DNA from: a virus
IMG/VR virus record: IMGVR_UViG_3300005590_000079
Span: 1 to 23,395 of that record
Length of the DNA: 23,395 bases
Direction: 5' to 3' (one strand)
The notes beneath the pieces were generated by a model. That model had not been told where the DNA came from. It was given only the letters and a program-made list of their open reading frames with translations, and made no database searches. This document shows, piece by piece, positions 1 to 6,462 of the stretch (position 1 is the first letter of the stretch; each line of letters starts with the position of its first letter). A program made the translations under genes and the position numbers.

Positions 1-2
1 AG

Positions 3-65
3 TACGCCGGACGAAATGACATACGAATGCTTCACGGTGCTCGTGTATTTCTGGCCCATGAATGA
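3..65 (+). CDS. Possible 3' end of an upstream gene
   Basis: An open frame runs in from the left edge and stops with TGA at 63-65. The visible C-terminus is about 20 residues and includes RMLHGARVFLAHE. The stop overlaps the candidate start ATG at 58, the same tight coupling seen throughout this phage, and that is the main reason to believe it. The competing reading is the frame beginning at position 1, which is also open and runs on into the next gene. I do not recognise the peptide. The evidence is weak because so little of the frame is visible. Confidence 0.3.
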   Translation, partial: YAGRNDIRMLHGARVFLAHE

Positions 66-201
66 GGTGACTATACATGGGCTGGATAGACAGGTTACAC
101 TTGAGCAGGCTAAAGCGTTACGTAAGTATTTACGTGACCAGGGCATAACAACAGTACGCTATGTGCGTAACGGTAGAGTGAAAATACAGAGATTGAGGTG
201 A
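58..201 (+). CDS. Small hypothetical protein upstream of terminase
   Basis: This 47-residue basic protein (MNEVTIHGLDRQ...) is followed after 3 bases by the terminase small subunit start. It contains a charged helix (LEQAKALRKYLRDQG) and ends in an Arg/Lys-rich strand (VRNGRVKIQRLR). I do not recognise a family. The same frame is open further left, with another ATG at 16 that would add 14 residues. I prefer ATG 58 because it overlaps the stop of the possible upstream gene (ATGAATGA), although neither start has a strong Shine-Dalgarno sequence. A small protein just before terS could be an accessory packaging or regulatory factor, but nothing in the sequence shows this. Confidence 0.5.
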   Translation: MNEVTIHGLDRQVTLEQAKALRKYLRDQGITTVRYVRNGRVKIQRLR

Positions 202-204
202 TAT

Positions 205-618
205 ATGGCGGGAGGAAGGCCGCTGGCATTTGAAACGCCAGAAGAATTGCAAGAAGCGGTTGATGCTTATTTTGATTCGCCACCAACTAGAACGATTTCA
301 GCCAATGGCGGGACTGTTGATATTCCGATTGTAACGATGTCAGGACTGGCTAATCATTTAGGTTTCGCTGACCGGCAAAGCCTTTATGATTATGAGAAAA
401 GGAAAGAGTTTTCTTGCATAATAAAAAGAGCGCGGCTTCGTGTTGAAATGGAGTACGAAGGGAACTTGCATTTCCCTGGTTGTACAGGCTCTATTTTCGC
501 ACTTAAAAACATGGGGTGGCAAGACAAGCAAGACCTTAATCACACCTACCCACAACTAACGCCAGAAGAAGTTGACGCAAAGCTGCGGGACTTAGGCGTG
601 GACCCTGACAAACTATGA
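205..618 (+). CDS. Terminase small subunit (P22 gp3-type)
   Basis: This 137-residue protein would recognise the packaging site and hand viral DNA to the large terminase and procapsid portal. It matches the DNA-packaging gp3 family: GRPLAFETPEELQEAVDAYF near the N-terminus, a helical DNA-binding core with LANHLGFADRQSLYDYEK (about residues 49-66), KRARLRVEMEYEGNL, and FALKNMGWQDKQ (about 98-109), followed by an acidic tail. A good Shine-Dalgarno (GAGGTGA, 195-201) sits before ATG 205. Its stop overlaps the terL start by 4 bases (ATGA), so the two subunits are translationally coupled. The length is a little short of P22 gp3 (162 residues). Family is assigned from remembered motifs, and I am confident of the role. 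Confidence 0.9.
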   Translation: MAGGRPLAFETPEELQEAVDAYFDSPPTRTISANGGTVDIPIVTMSGLANHLGFADRQSLYDYEKRKEFSCIIKRARLRVEMEYEGNLHFPGCTGSIFALKNMGWQDKQDLNHTYPQLTPEEVDAKLRDLGVDPDKL

Positions 619-2054
619 CGCATGAAGAGAAGCTTAAACTGTTAGCATTGCTTGAAGCTAAGAAAGAGATTTCACGGCTTAACAAGATTGCTGACACTTG
701 GCGCACTCTTTACGGGTGGCAAAAGAAGTTTGTAAACGCCACTCGCGATAATATTGCATCATGTTTAATGGCGGCCAACCGAGTAGGAAAGTCTTATACG
801 GGTTGTTTTGTTGACGCTGTGCATTTGACCGGCGACTATCCAGAAGATTGGGAAGGGCACAGATTTAAGCATCCCCCGCTAGTCTGGATACTAGGTTATT
901 CAGGCGACAAGATACGTGACATCTTACAACAACCAATATTCGGCTCATATTCAGGTGGAGAATTAGAAGGCGGTATAATTCCAAAAGAAAGGATTGTAGA
1001 CGCCATCCCGATGATGGGCACTCCGCGATGCGTTCGCGAGGTAAAGGTTAAGCATAAATCTGGTGGCGTTTCACGTTGTCAGTTTTGGTCATACTCACAG
1101 GGGCAACATGCTTTGATGGGTGACTCTGTTGACTGGTATCACATCGACGAAGAGCCGAAGGACCGGTTTATATACCCGCAGGTATTAACCCGTACCGCTA
1201 CCGGCGACAAAGGCAATGGCGGCAGAGGCATACTTACATTCACACCTGAGAATGGGCGCACTGAGTTGGTCGTTCAATTCATGGACAACCCAGAGCCAGG
1301 ACAGTACATTCAGCGTGCAACATGGGATGATGCTCAGCACTTAACGGATGAAACCAAACAAACATTACTGGCCATGTTCCCAGCATGGCAGCGTGATATG
1401 CGTACTAAAGGTATACCATTGTTAGGCGCTGGGTTGATATTCGACCTTGACGTTAAGAGTTTGTGTTCCGAAAAGCCGTTCGACATCCCTGCTCATTGGT
1501 GGGTTATCGATGGAATGGATTTTGGCTGGGACCACCCGCAAGCGCATATACAATTATGGTGGGATAAAGACAATGATGTGTTTTATGTGGCTAGGGCATG
1601 GAAGAAGTCGAAGCAGCAGCCGTATCAAGCATGGCAGCAGGTAAAATCATGGGCAAAAGATGCACCAACGGCATGGCCTGCTGACGGGTTCCAAACTGAA
1701 AAAGGCACAGGTAATCAGCAGAAATCATACTACGAGGATGCTGGTTGGAATATGCTGCACGAGCACGCCACATGGGGTACGTCTGCCAAGGGCGGCGCGA
1801 CCAGTGTAGAACAAGGTTTGGTAGAATTGTATAATCTGATAGAATTGGGTAAATTCAAGATATTCGATAACCTATCTGATGTTTTTGATGAGTTTTTACA
1901 GTACCACCGTGACGACAACGGCAAGATAGTTAAGGTGAACGATGATTTGCTTGACGCTATCCGTTATGCGTACATGATGCGCAGGCACGCGGTGCAGGCT
2001 AACAAAATAGGCAAGTCAGAAAGTGTTGAAATCGAATTCGACTCATTTTACTAG
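615..2054 (+). CDS. Terminase large subunit
   Basis: This 479-residue ATPase and nuclease pumps DNA into the procapsid through the portal and cuts the concatemer. The ATPase half shows a Walker A motif ANRVGKS at residues 54-60 and a Walker B segment YHIDEEP with D178 and E179/E180. The C-terminal RNase H-like nuclease shows the expected acidic residues: D299/D302 in VIDGMDFGWDHP, and D443/D444/D447 in NDDLLDAIRYAY. The length is close to that of P22 gp2 (499). It starts at ATG 615, overlapping terS, and ends directly against the portal gene. Whether it packages by headful or at cos sites cannot be read from the sequence, though the P22-type setting favours headful packaging. Confidence 0.95.
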   Translation: MTHEEKLKLLALLEAKKEISRLNKIADTWRTLYGWQKKFVNATRDNIASCLMAANRVGKSYTGCFVDAVHLTGDYPEDWEGHRFKHPPLVWILGYSGDKIRDILQQPIFGSYSGGELEGGIIPKERIVDAIPMMGTPRCVREVKVKHKSGGVSRCQFWSYSQGQHALMGDSVDWYHIDEEPKDRFIYPQVLTRTATGDKGNGGRGILTFTPENGRTELVVQFMDNPEPGQYIQRATWDDAQHLTDETKQTLLAMFPAWQRDMRTKGIPLLGAGLIFDLDVKSLCSEKPFDIPAHWWVIDGMDFGWDHPQAHIQLWWDKDNDVFYVARAWKKSKQQPYQAWQQVKSWAKDAPTAWPADGFQTEKGTGNQQKSYYEDAGWNMLHEHATWGTSAKGGATSVEQGLVELYNLIELGKFKIFDNLSDVFDEFLQYHRDDNGKIVKVNDDLLDAIRYAYMMRRHAVQANKIGKSESVEIEFDSFY

Positions 2055-2065
2055 TGAGAAATAGC

Positions 2066-4102
2066 ATGGCATACAAACGTAAGAAAGGCGCAGAAGATAG
2101 AGATGGTGAGTTTCTCGCATCGCTACAGGAATTAGGCGCGTATCAAGACGCAGACCGCGACATGCGGGAATTAATGCGTGAACAGGATGCGTTTGTGCTT
2201 GATAAGGATGGGCAATGGGAAGAGCATGTAGCCCGTCAGATGGACAGCAACCGCAGGCCGCGATATACGTTTGACCAGACCACGCCAGCTATTGAATTTA
2301 TCGCCGGTGAAATCGAAGATATGGATTTTGCCATTAACGTAAGACCAATGTCTGACGGTGCGAGTCGTGACCTTGCTGACTTGCGTGAAGGCATGATTCG
2401 CATGATTGAGAATATGAGTGGCGCGACCGATATTTATCGTGATGCTGGCCGCCGTATTTTGCGTCGTGGTTTTGATGCCTGGATAGTTAAGAACAAATAC
2501 ACACACCCATGGTCGTTTGAGCAAGACTTGTGCATCGAGGCCATACCAAACGCTGTTAATCGTATTTGGACAGACCCTACAGCCACACAGCCTGATAATT
2601 CAGATGCTGACTGCACCTATGTGTTGCACTCCTTGTCACCGGAAGAATACAAAGAGAAGTGGCCCGAAGGCTCGTGCGTGAGTATTGATGACGCGCATAC
2701 TTACGACCAGTTCAGCGATTACGAGGCTGAAGTTATTGTCATTGCGACCAAGTACTATCGCAAGCCGGTTAAAACCAAGGTTGCATTAATGACTAACGGC
2801 TCAGTCTATGAGATTGACGACAAGTTCATGAGAGTCGTTGATGAGTTGGCGCAGCGCGGAATAACCGTAGCCAAAACGAAAGAAATCGAAGACAGTAAAT
2901 TCTGTTACCGCATGATGGACGGTAAAGGCTGGTTAAGCAAAGAGAAGGAAACCGCGTTCAGGTCAAACCCTGTTGTTACTGTGTATGGCAACTATGAAGT
3001 AGTGGGCTCTACGTCTAAGCGCATTTGTTCAGGCATCACAATGAAGATGATGGACTATAACCGCGTCCTGAACTATGCCCGCTCGCGTGAGATTGAAGAG
3101 GGCGCGTTGGCTCCTAAGAAGAAGCTAATGATGACACCTAAGCAAGCTAAAGGTCACGAGAAGAAGCTTGCGACAATGAACACGAATAACGACCCTGTTC
3201 AGTTCTACAATCCAGACGGTGAAGCTTCGCCGCCATACGAAACACAAGGCGCGACACCTAACCCGCATTTAACCAATACGGCGCAAGAAATGGCTATGGG
3301 CCTGCTGGTGACTGCTGGCGTTAACAATGCGATGAATGGGCAGTATGCAGGACGCATGAGTGAAGAAGCGCTACGTATGCAGATTGACCGCGGCATGTCT
3401 ACAACCCGCAAATGGGTTAACGCATTGGCTAAAGGCATTAAGCGCACCGGTGAGATATTGAGCGAAGCCATTCCGGTTATCTACGATACTCGCAGACAGT
3501 TTACCATTCTCAACATGGATGGAACCGAAGAAGAGGTTGTGTTAAACGAAGAGATTTACGACACGCAGACGCAGCAAATGGTGGTATTAAATGACCTGTC
3601 ACAAGGTCGCTATCAGGTTTACTGTGATACTGGACCTGCATTCAGCAACCGTCTTGAAGCTGCCCGTGATGCGCTTATTGAGCTGGCTAAGACTGACCCA
3701 ACGTGGATGGCTATGGCTGGTGATATTATGGCTAAGTCTGTTGATGCGCCTTATATGGATATCATTTCTAAACGTCGCCGCTCGCAGATGTTGCAACAAG
3801 GCTTGATTCCGTTTGATGAAATGACAGACGAAGAGAAACAGCAAATGCAAGCCGCTGCTCAGAATCAACAACCAGACGCTAATACGCTGCTGGCAATGGC
3901 TGAGATGGAGAAAGCCAAGGCTGACCAAGCTGACGCGCTGACGAAACAGGCAGAGGTCCAGGTTAAGGCGTTTGATGCAGAAACCAAACGCCAGAAGGTT
4001 ACGATTGATGCGCAGAAGGCCAGCGCTGACATAGTGAATAAAAACACTGACACAGTTAGTAAGCGCATTGAGAATGCGCGTAAGTTAACAGGATTGCAGT
4101 AG
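2066..4102 (+). CDS. Portal protein (P22-type)
   Basis: This 678-residue protein would form the dodecameric ring at one capsid vertex that serves as DNA entry and exit channel and binds terminase and the gp4-like adaptor. It carries the P22 portal-family signature RRPRYTFDQTTPAIEFIAGE near residues 64-83, followed by ...MDFAINVRPMSDGA. The last 130 or so residues are a long Ala/Lys/Gln-rich helix (EMEKAKADQADALTKQAE...), as in the portal barrel and C-terminal helices. A GTG at 2054 would add four residues, but it abuts the terL stop. ATG 2066 follows GTGAGAAA at workable spacing and gives the natural N-terminus MAYKRKKG. A hairpin follows the stop at once. Confidence 0.93.
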   Translation: MAYKRKKGAEDRDGEFLASLQELGAYQDADRDMRELMREQDAFVLDKDGQWEEHVARQMDSNRRPRYTFDQTTPAIEFIAGEIEDMDFAINVRPMSDGASRDLADLREGMIRMIENMSGATDIYRDAGRRILRRGFDAWIVKNKYTHPWSFEQDLCIEAIPNAVNRIWTDPTATQPDNSDADCTYVLHSLSPEEYKEKWPEGSCVSIDDAHTYDQFSDYEAEVIVIATKYYRKPVKTKVALMTNGSVYEIDDKFMRVVDELAQRGITVAKTKEIEDSKFCYRMMDGKGWLSKEKETAFRSNPVVTVYGNYEVVGSTSKRICSGITMKMMDYNRVLNYARSREIEEGALAPKKKLMMTPKQAKGHEKKLATMNTNNDPVQFYNPDGEASPPYETQGATPNPHLTNTAQEMAMGLLVTAGVNNAMNGQYAGRMSEEALRMQIDRGMSTTRKWVNALAKGIKRTGEILSEAIPVIYDTRRQFTILNMDGTEEEVVLNEEIYDTQTQQMVVLNDLSQGRYQVYCDTGPAFSNRLEAARDALIELAKTDPTWMAMAGDIMAKSVDAPYMDIISKRRRSQMLQQGLIPFDEMTDEEKQQMQAAAQNQQPDANTLLAMAEMEKAKADQADALTKQAEVQVKAFDAETKRQKVTIDAQKASADIVNKNTDTVSKRIENARKLTGLQ

Positions 4103-4120
4103 GGGCTAGTTAGCCCCTTC
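4102..4120 (+). terminator. Hairpin between portal and the leftward operon
   Basis: A perfect 7-bp inverted repeat, GGGGCTA (4102-4108) and TAGCCCC (4111-4117), is followed by the partly T-rich TTCTGTTATT. It overlaps the portal stop codon, and the stop of the convergent gene at 4110-4112 lies inside it. It probably ends or attenuates rightward transcription from the packaging genes. Read leftward it has no T-run, so it would be a weaker stop for the opposing operon. Confidence 0.6.
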
Positions 4121-4301
4121 TGTTATTCCGCTTATGCCAGCAGTCAATAACCTTTTCAATATCACTGACAATGGCCGTTGGGTAAACTTGGATGCATAGG
4201 CAGTGGTTATACAACGCAAGCTTTGGGGTTTCTGCGCGTCCAGTGTAAATTTCACCTCTACACTCCCAAACCCCATTAACTTTCTTTATGTGTGGTTTCA
4301 T
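4110..4301 (-). CDS. Small hypothetical phage protein
   Basis: This 63-residue protein (MKPHIKKVNGVWECRGE...) is the last gene of the leftward operon. Its beginning, KKVNGVWECRG, resembles a class of short phage proteins with a 'KVNGVW.C' strand followed by a helix that I have seen without a known function. The rest reads as a small beta-beta-alpha fold (TPKLALYNHCLCIQVY). It has three cysteines, in WECRG, NHCLC. The start at 4301 overlaps the TGA of the preceding 31-residue gene (ATGA) and has a GGGG Shine-Dalgarno 5 bases upstream. No function can be assigned. Confidence 0.6.
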   Translation of the reverse strand: MKPHIKKVNGVWECRGEIYTGRAETPKLALYNHCLCIQVYPTAIVSDIEKVIDCWHKRNNRRG

Positions 4302-4393
4302 TTTAACCCCAACAAAGCCGTAAACAGCACAAAAACAATAAAACCTACATTCACCGCTATCAAGCAGGCGATTACTTTTTGGTCCTTATCCAT
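4298..4393 (-). CDS. 31-residue single-span membrane peptide
   Basis: This is a very short frame reading MDKDQKVIACLIAVNVGFIV and on to ...LLGLK. After a charged N-terminus it is almost entirely one hydrophobic segment (about residues 7-29), so an N-in single-pass inner-membrane peptide is expected. Support for expression is a strong Shine-Dalgarno (GGAAGGGG) about 6 bases upstream, a TGATG overlap with the gene before it, and an ATGA overlap with the gene after it. The type is common among phage small membrane proteins, such as lysis modulators and exclusion proteins, but no specific role can be read. Confidence 0.55.
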   Translation of the reverse strand: MDKDQKVIACLIAVNVGFIVFVLFTALLGLK

Positions 4394-4620
4394 CACAAAA
4401 CCCCTTCCTTCACCTTCTTAAACGCATCGTCAATCCCTGCCATTATTGGCACAATTAGCGGCACTACCAAAGCCCACAGCAGAACAAAGCAGATGGATGG
4501 TATAAAATCCATAGGAATCTCTTTTTTCGTGCCGTAATTCATTACCAACTTTCTACACCAAAAACCTGTCAATAAATACCAAATCAAGCCAAACACCAAC
4601 TCAAGCATAAATTCATTCAT
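4393..4620 (-). CDS. Small two-span membrane protein
   Basis: This 75-residue protein has two hydrophobic stretches: LELVFGLIWYLLTGFWC near the N-terminus and FIPSICFVLLWALVVPLIVP in the second half. They are joined by a polar loop (NYGTKKEIPM), and the protein ends in a charged tail (DDAFKKVKEG). The frame is open back to an ATG at 4638, but I chose ATG 4620 (MNEFMLELV) because GGAGGA lies 6 bases before it and because it forms a TGATG overlap with the stop of the upstream 53-residue gene. It is an inner-membrane protein of unknown function. Its place in a cluster of tiny genes next to another membrane peptide suggests an accessory (moron-like) role, but that is inference. Confidence 0.6.
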   Translation of the reverse strand: MNEFMLELVFGLIWYLLTGFWCRKLVMNYGTKKEIPMDFIPSICFVLLWALVVPLIVPIMAGIDDAFKKVKEGVL

Positions 4621-4781
4621 CACCATTCCTCCAAACATTCAAAAATTTCATCTAGCGCAAACAGGAACTCAGAGTAGCTGATTCTGTCGTAAGCTAAATC
4701 CATCTGCGCCCACGCGATAGCCTCAGCTATCATGTTGCCCATTACTTCGGGCGGCGTTGCTAGTTGTTGCCAGTTAATCAT
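4620..4781 (-). CDS. Small acidic hypothetical protein, 53 residues
   Basis: The frame reads MINWQQLATPPEVMGNMIAE and on to a C-terminus rich in acidic and aromatic residues (...FALDEIFECLEEW). It looks wholly helical and acidic, with no membrane segment. Start ATG 4781 overlaps the end of the 102-residue gene by 8 bases, and the stop makes a TGATG overlap with the next membrane-protein gene. This unbroken chain of overlaps on one strand is the main argument that the frame is real. I recognise no family. Confidence 0.55.
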   Translation of the reverse strand: MINWQQLATPPEVMGNMIAEAIAWAQMDLAYDRISYSEFLFALDEIFECLEEW

Positions 4782-5082
4782 TATTGAAGCCTTCGCTGTT
4801 GAGCTTATGTCTGCGCCAATTGAAGTATTCGTTTATTGATTCAAGGGTCGCTGGGTTGCATAAATAATAGCAAGCGTGGTCAACGACTATATCCATGTTC
4901 CCACGCCAATTGTCTCGTGCAAAAACGCTCGTGGCTGACGCTATTTTGAGGTCGGCTCTCCCTATGCGTTCAGCCAGCATTCTAGGGTATTGCAGGTGAT
5001 GGTTGGGCCACGCGAATACAGCGCCATTCTTGGCGTTAATCATTTGCTTGGTAGTCCTGCCCGTGCCACGATTAATGCCCAT
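4774..5082 (-). CDS. Small P-loop-like protein with altered Walker A
   Basis: This 102-residue protein begins MGINRGTGRTTKQMINA, which resembles the RGTG[KR]TT Walker A of short phage P-loop proteins but has Arg where the Lys normally lies. A later hydrophobic strand ending in Asp (NMDIVVDHACYY, about residues 73-84) could serve as a Walker B-like strand. The frame is open to a TTG at 5115, but ATG 5082 has a GGAAGGG Shine-Dalgarno 6-7 bases upstream and starts just before the motif. It is far shorter than a helicase or ordinary ATPase, so it may bind a nucleotide without efficient hydrolysis, or be a remnant. Its function is unknown. Confidence 0.6.
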   Translation of the reverse strand: MGINRGTGRTTKQMINAKNGAVFAWPNHHLQYPRMLAERIGRADLKIASATSVFARDNWRGNMDIVVDHACYYLCNPATLESINEYFNWRRHKLNSEGFNND

Positions 5083-5296
5083 ACTCAGCCCTTCCCAATA
5101 GCCCGCGCTCGACAAGCTTATTACCCAGCGCTCTAACAGTTTGTTCGCCGTACTGCTTTACGAGTTCGCCCATTAATTCCTCATCCTGGTTTTCGATAGC
5201 CAGAATCATTTTCTTCATTGCGTCTTGAACGTTCGCCACAGTAGTATCGTGTTCGCGCTTGATGTCGATGGATTGTGCTAGTTTGGATTTTTTCAT
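5072..5296 (-). CDS. Hypothetical helical protein, 74 residues
   Basis: This small, highly charged protein (MKKSKLAQSIDIKREHDTTV...) is probably all-helical. It has a central segment AMKKMILAIENQDEELMGEL that could form an amphipathic or coiled-coil helix, then VKQYGEQTVRALGNKLVERG. It has no membrane span and no recognised motif. ATG 5296 is preceded by GAGGG at 5 bases and overlaps the regulator stop (ATGA), so the two are translated together. It could act with the regulator, but this is only positional inference. Confidence 0.6.
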   Translation of the reverse strand: MKKSKLAQSIDIKREHDTTVANVQDAMKKMILAIENQDEELMGELVKQYGEQTVRALGNKLVERGLLGRAEYGH

Positions 5297-5535
5297 ATAT
5301 CCCTCATATCTTTAATAACAACAGACGGCTTACCCTGAAAGCATTCAATGTATCCAGCAAACGTAAGGCTTACTATTGCCTCGCGATACTTTGTTCTAGA
5401 CACGCCCACAAGTTCAGATGCGCCGCGCTGGTCGGGCAATTGGTCGCCGACCTTTAATTCAAACTTGTCGCGTATCAATCTGATTAGCTTTGTTAACTCT
5501 TCTCTACTGCTTCGCTTTGTTGCTACATATGGCAT
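5293..5535 (-). CDS. Short GntR-type winged-helix DNA-binding protein
   Basis: This 80-residue protein is the first gene of the leftward operon. It matches the N-terminal DNA-binding half of GntR regulators: helix 1 (about 11-26), LKVGDQLPDQRGASELVGVS (27-46), recognition helix VSRTKYREAIVSL (45-57) and the wing AGYIECFQGKPSVVI (60-74). There is no effector-binding domain, as often in phage regulators. Start ATG 5535 has AAGGTGA upstream at 7 bases. A good sigma70-type promoter and inverted repeats lie just beyond, so self-regulation, and perhaps control of the facing scaffold/coat promoter region, is plausible. DNA binding is well supported by the motif; its target is inference. Confidence 0.75.
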   Translation of the reverse strand: MPYVATKRSSREELTKLIRLIRDKFELKVGDQLPDQRGASELVGVSRTKYREAIVSLTFAGYIECFQGKPSVVIKDMRDI

Positions 5536-5565
5536 TACCAGTTCACCTTATCATACCCGTTATTT

Positions 5566-5595
5566 TTGTCAGATTATCACTGGTAGGATTAGAAT
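5566..5595 (+). promoter_or_regulatory. Possible rightward promoter for scaffold and coat
   Basis: TTGTCA (5566-5571) and TAGAAT (5590-5595) are separated by 18 bases, and transcription would run toward the scaffold gene at 5654. It overlaps the leftward promoter almost completely, so the two could not easily be used at once. It is weaker than the leftward one. A new start here would make sense because a hairpin closes the portal transcript and the intervening operon runs the other way. Confidence 0.3.
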
Positions 5596-5600
5596 GTCAA
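5573..5600 (-). promoter_or_regulatory. Leftward sigma70-type promoter of the regulator operon
   Basis: On the - strand, TTGACA (5600-5595) is followed after 16 bases by GATAAT (5578-5573), close to the consensus -35 and -10 boxes. The transcript would begin near 5566 and read into the winged-helix gene starting at 5535. This is the best promoter-like sequence I found in the window. Confidence 0.6.
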
Positions 5601-5624
5601 CACATGCCACGTGTCATTTACACG
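5600..5624. promoter_or_regulatory. Overlapping inverted repeats, likely operator
   Basis: Two repeats share the core CGTGT: CGTGT-N5-ACACG (5610-5624, perfect arms) and ACACATG-C-CACGTGT (5600-5614, one mismatch in each arm). They sit just upstream of the leftward -35 box and downstream of the possible rightward -10. The half-site size and position suit a dimeric winged-helix regulator such as the one encoded at 5293-5535, but binding is inferred. Confidence 0.4.
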
Positions 5625-5653
5625 GCTTTAATTCACCAAAAGGTGCTTACAAT

Positions 5654-6451
5654 ATGACAGATGCAAACCATGAGATTGAGCAGGACGTAGATGAAACGGA
5701 AATCCACGAGCCTGAACAGTTAAATGAACCCGCCGATTCATCACCGGATAGTGGAGAAAACCACGAAGAGAAACAAAACGGCATTCAAAAGCGATTTAAC
5801 GACATTACTGCAAAACGCTATCAGGCAGAGCGCGAGCGTGACGAATTAGCTAAACGACTGGCAGAACTTGAGCAAGGCAATCAACAGCCGCAGCAGGTTC
5901 AACAGGAAATTAGCGAAATCAAACGCCCTGAGTTTCCGTCTGATATGTACGATGAGGAAGCAATGCGCAAGTACCATAGTGATATGGCTTCGTATGCTGA
6001 GCAGGTCGCGGAAGTTAAAGCTAAGTCTTTTTATGAAGGCCAACAAAAGCAGGCGCAGCAGAAAAGTCAGCAAGATGAGCAATCGCAAATACTTAACAAG
6101 TACGTTGAAAACGCACAGCGTTCAGGCGTAGACCTTGATAAGTTGCGCGGCGCAGAGCAGGTAATTAATCAGCACGGTATTAGCCAAGAGTTAGCGGCAC
6201 ACTTAATGAAGGATGCCAACGGCCCACAGGTTATTACGTACTTAGCGGATAACCCCGCTGAAATGTATGAAGTGCTATCTATGTCGCCACTCGAAGCCAG
6301 TGTAAAAATTGCGACTGACATTAAAGCTAAGGCTTTATCTAAAACGCCTAAAGTGTCTAAGGCTCCCGATCCGCAACCTGACTTAAAAGGCGGCGGTGCG
6401 CTCGAAGTTGATGAATTCGAGAAAACATACGGGAAGCTTGAATTTTTGTAA
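5654..6451 (+). CDS. Scaffolding protein (P22 gp8 position)
   Basis: This 265-residue, hydrophilic, acidic and Gln-rich protein is expected to guide coat assembly and then leave the procapsid. The N-terminal 45 residues are Glu/Asp/Pro-rich (DVDETEIHEPEQLNEPADSS), followed by a long charged coiled-coil region (RFNDITAKRYQAERERDELA, KRLAELEQG). A C-terminal basic stretch (KAKALSKTPKVSKAP) recalls the basic coat-binding tail of scaffolds, followed by an acidic end. The frame is open back to 5348, antisense to the regulator gene. I chose ATG 5654 (MTDANHEI), with AAGGTG 9 bases upstream. ATG 5594 is possible (AGGA upstream), but its added 20 residues look non-coding. The role is assigned by composition and by its place immediately before coat. 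Confidence 0.8.
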   Translation: MTDANHEIEQDVDETEIHEPEQLNEPADSSPDSGENHEEKQNGIQKRFNDITAKRYQAERERDELAKRLAELEQGNQQPQQVQQEISEIKRPEFPSDMYDEEAMRKYHSDMASYAEQVAEVKAKSFYEGQQKQAQQKSQQDEQSQILNKYVENAQRSGVDLDKLRGAEQVINQHGISQELAAHLMKDANGPQVITYLADNPAEMYEVLSMSPLEASVKIATDIKAKALSKTPKVSKAPDPQPDLKGGGALEVDEFEKTYGKLEFL

Positions 6452-6462
6452 GGTGAATTATC

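Noticed and set aside
2171-2524. Open frame of 117 residues on the - strand under the portal gene
   Set aside because: It lies wholly antisense to a confident gene and has no ribosome site or family; it looks like a shadow of portal codon use.
5348-5653. Upstream extension of the scaffold frame to position 5348
   Set aside because: It is antisense to the regulator gene and covers its promoter; the added residues are Ser/Arg/Tyr-rich without structure, while ATG 5654 gives a typical acidic scaffold N-terminus.
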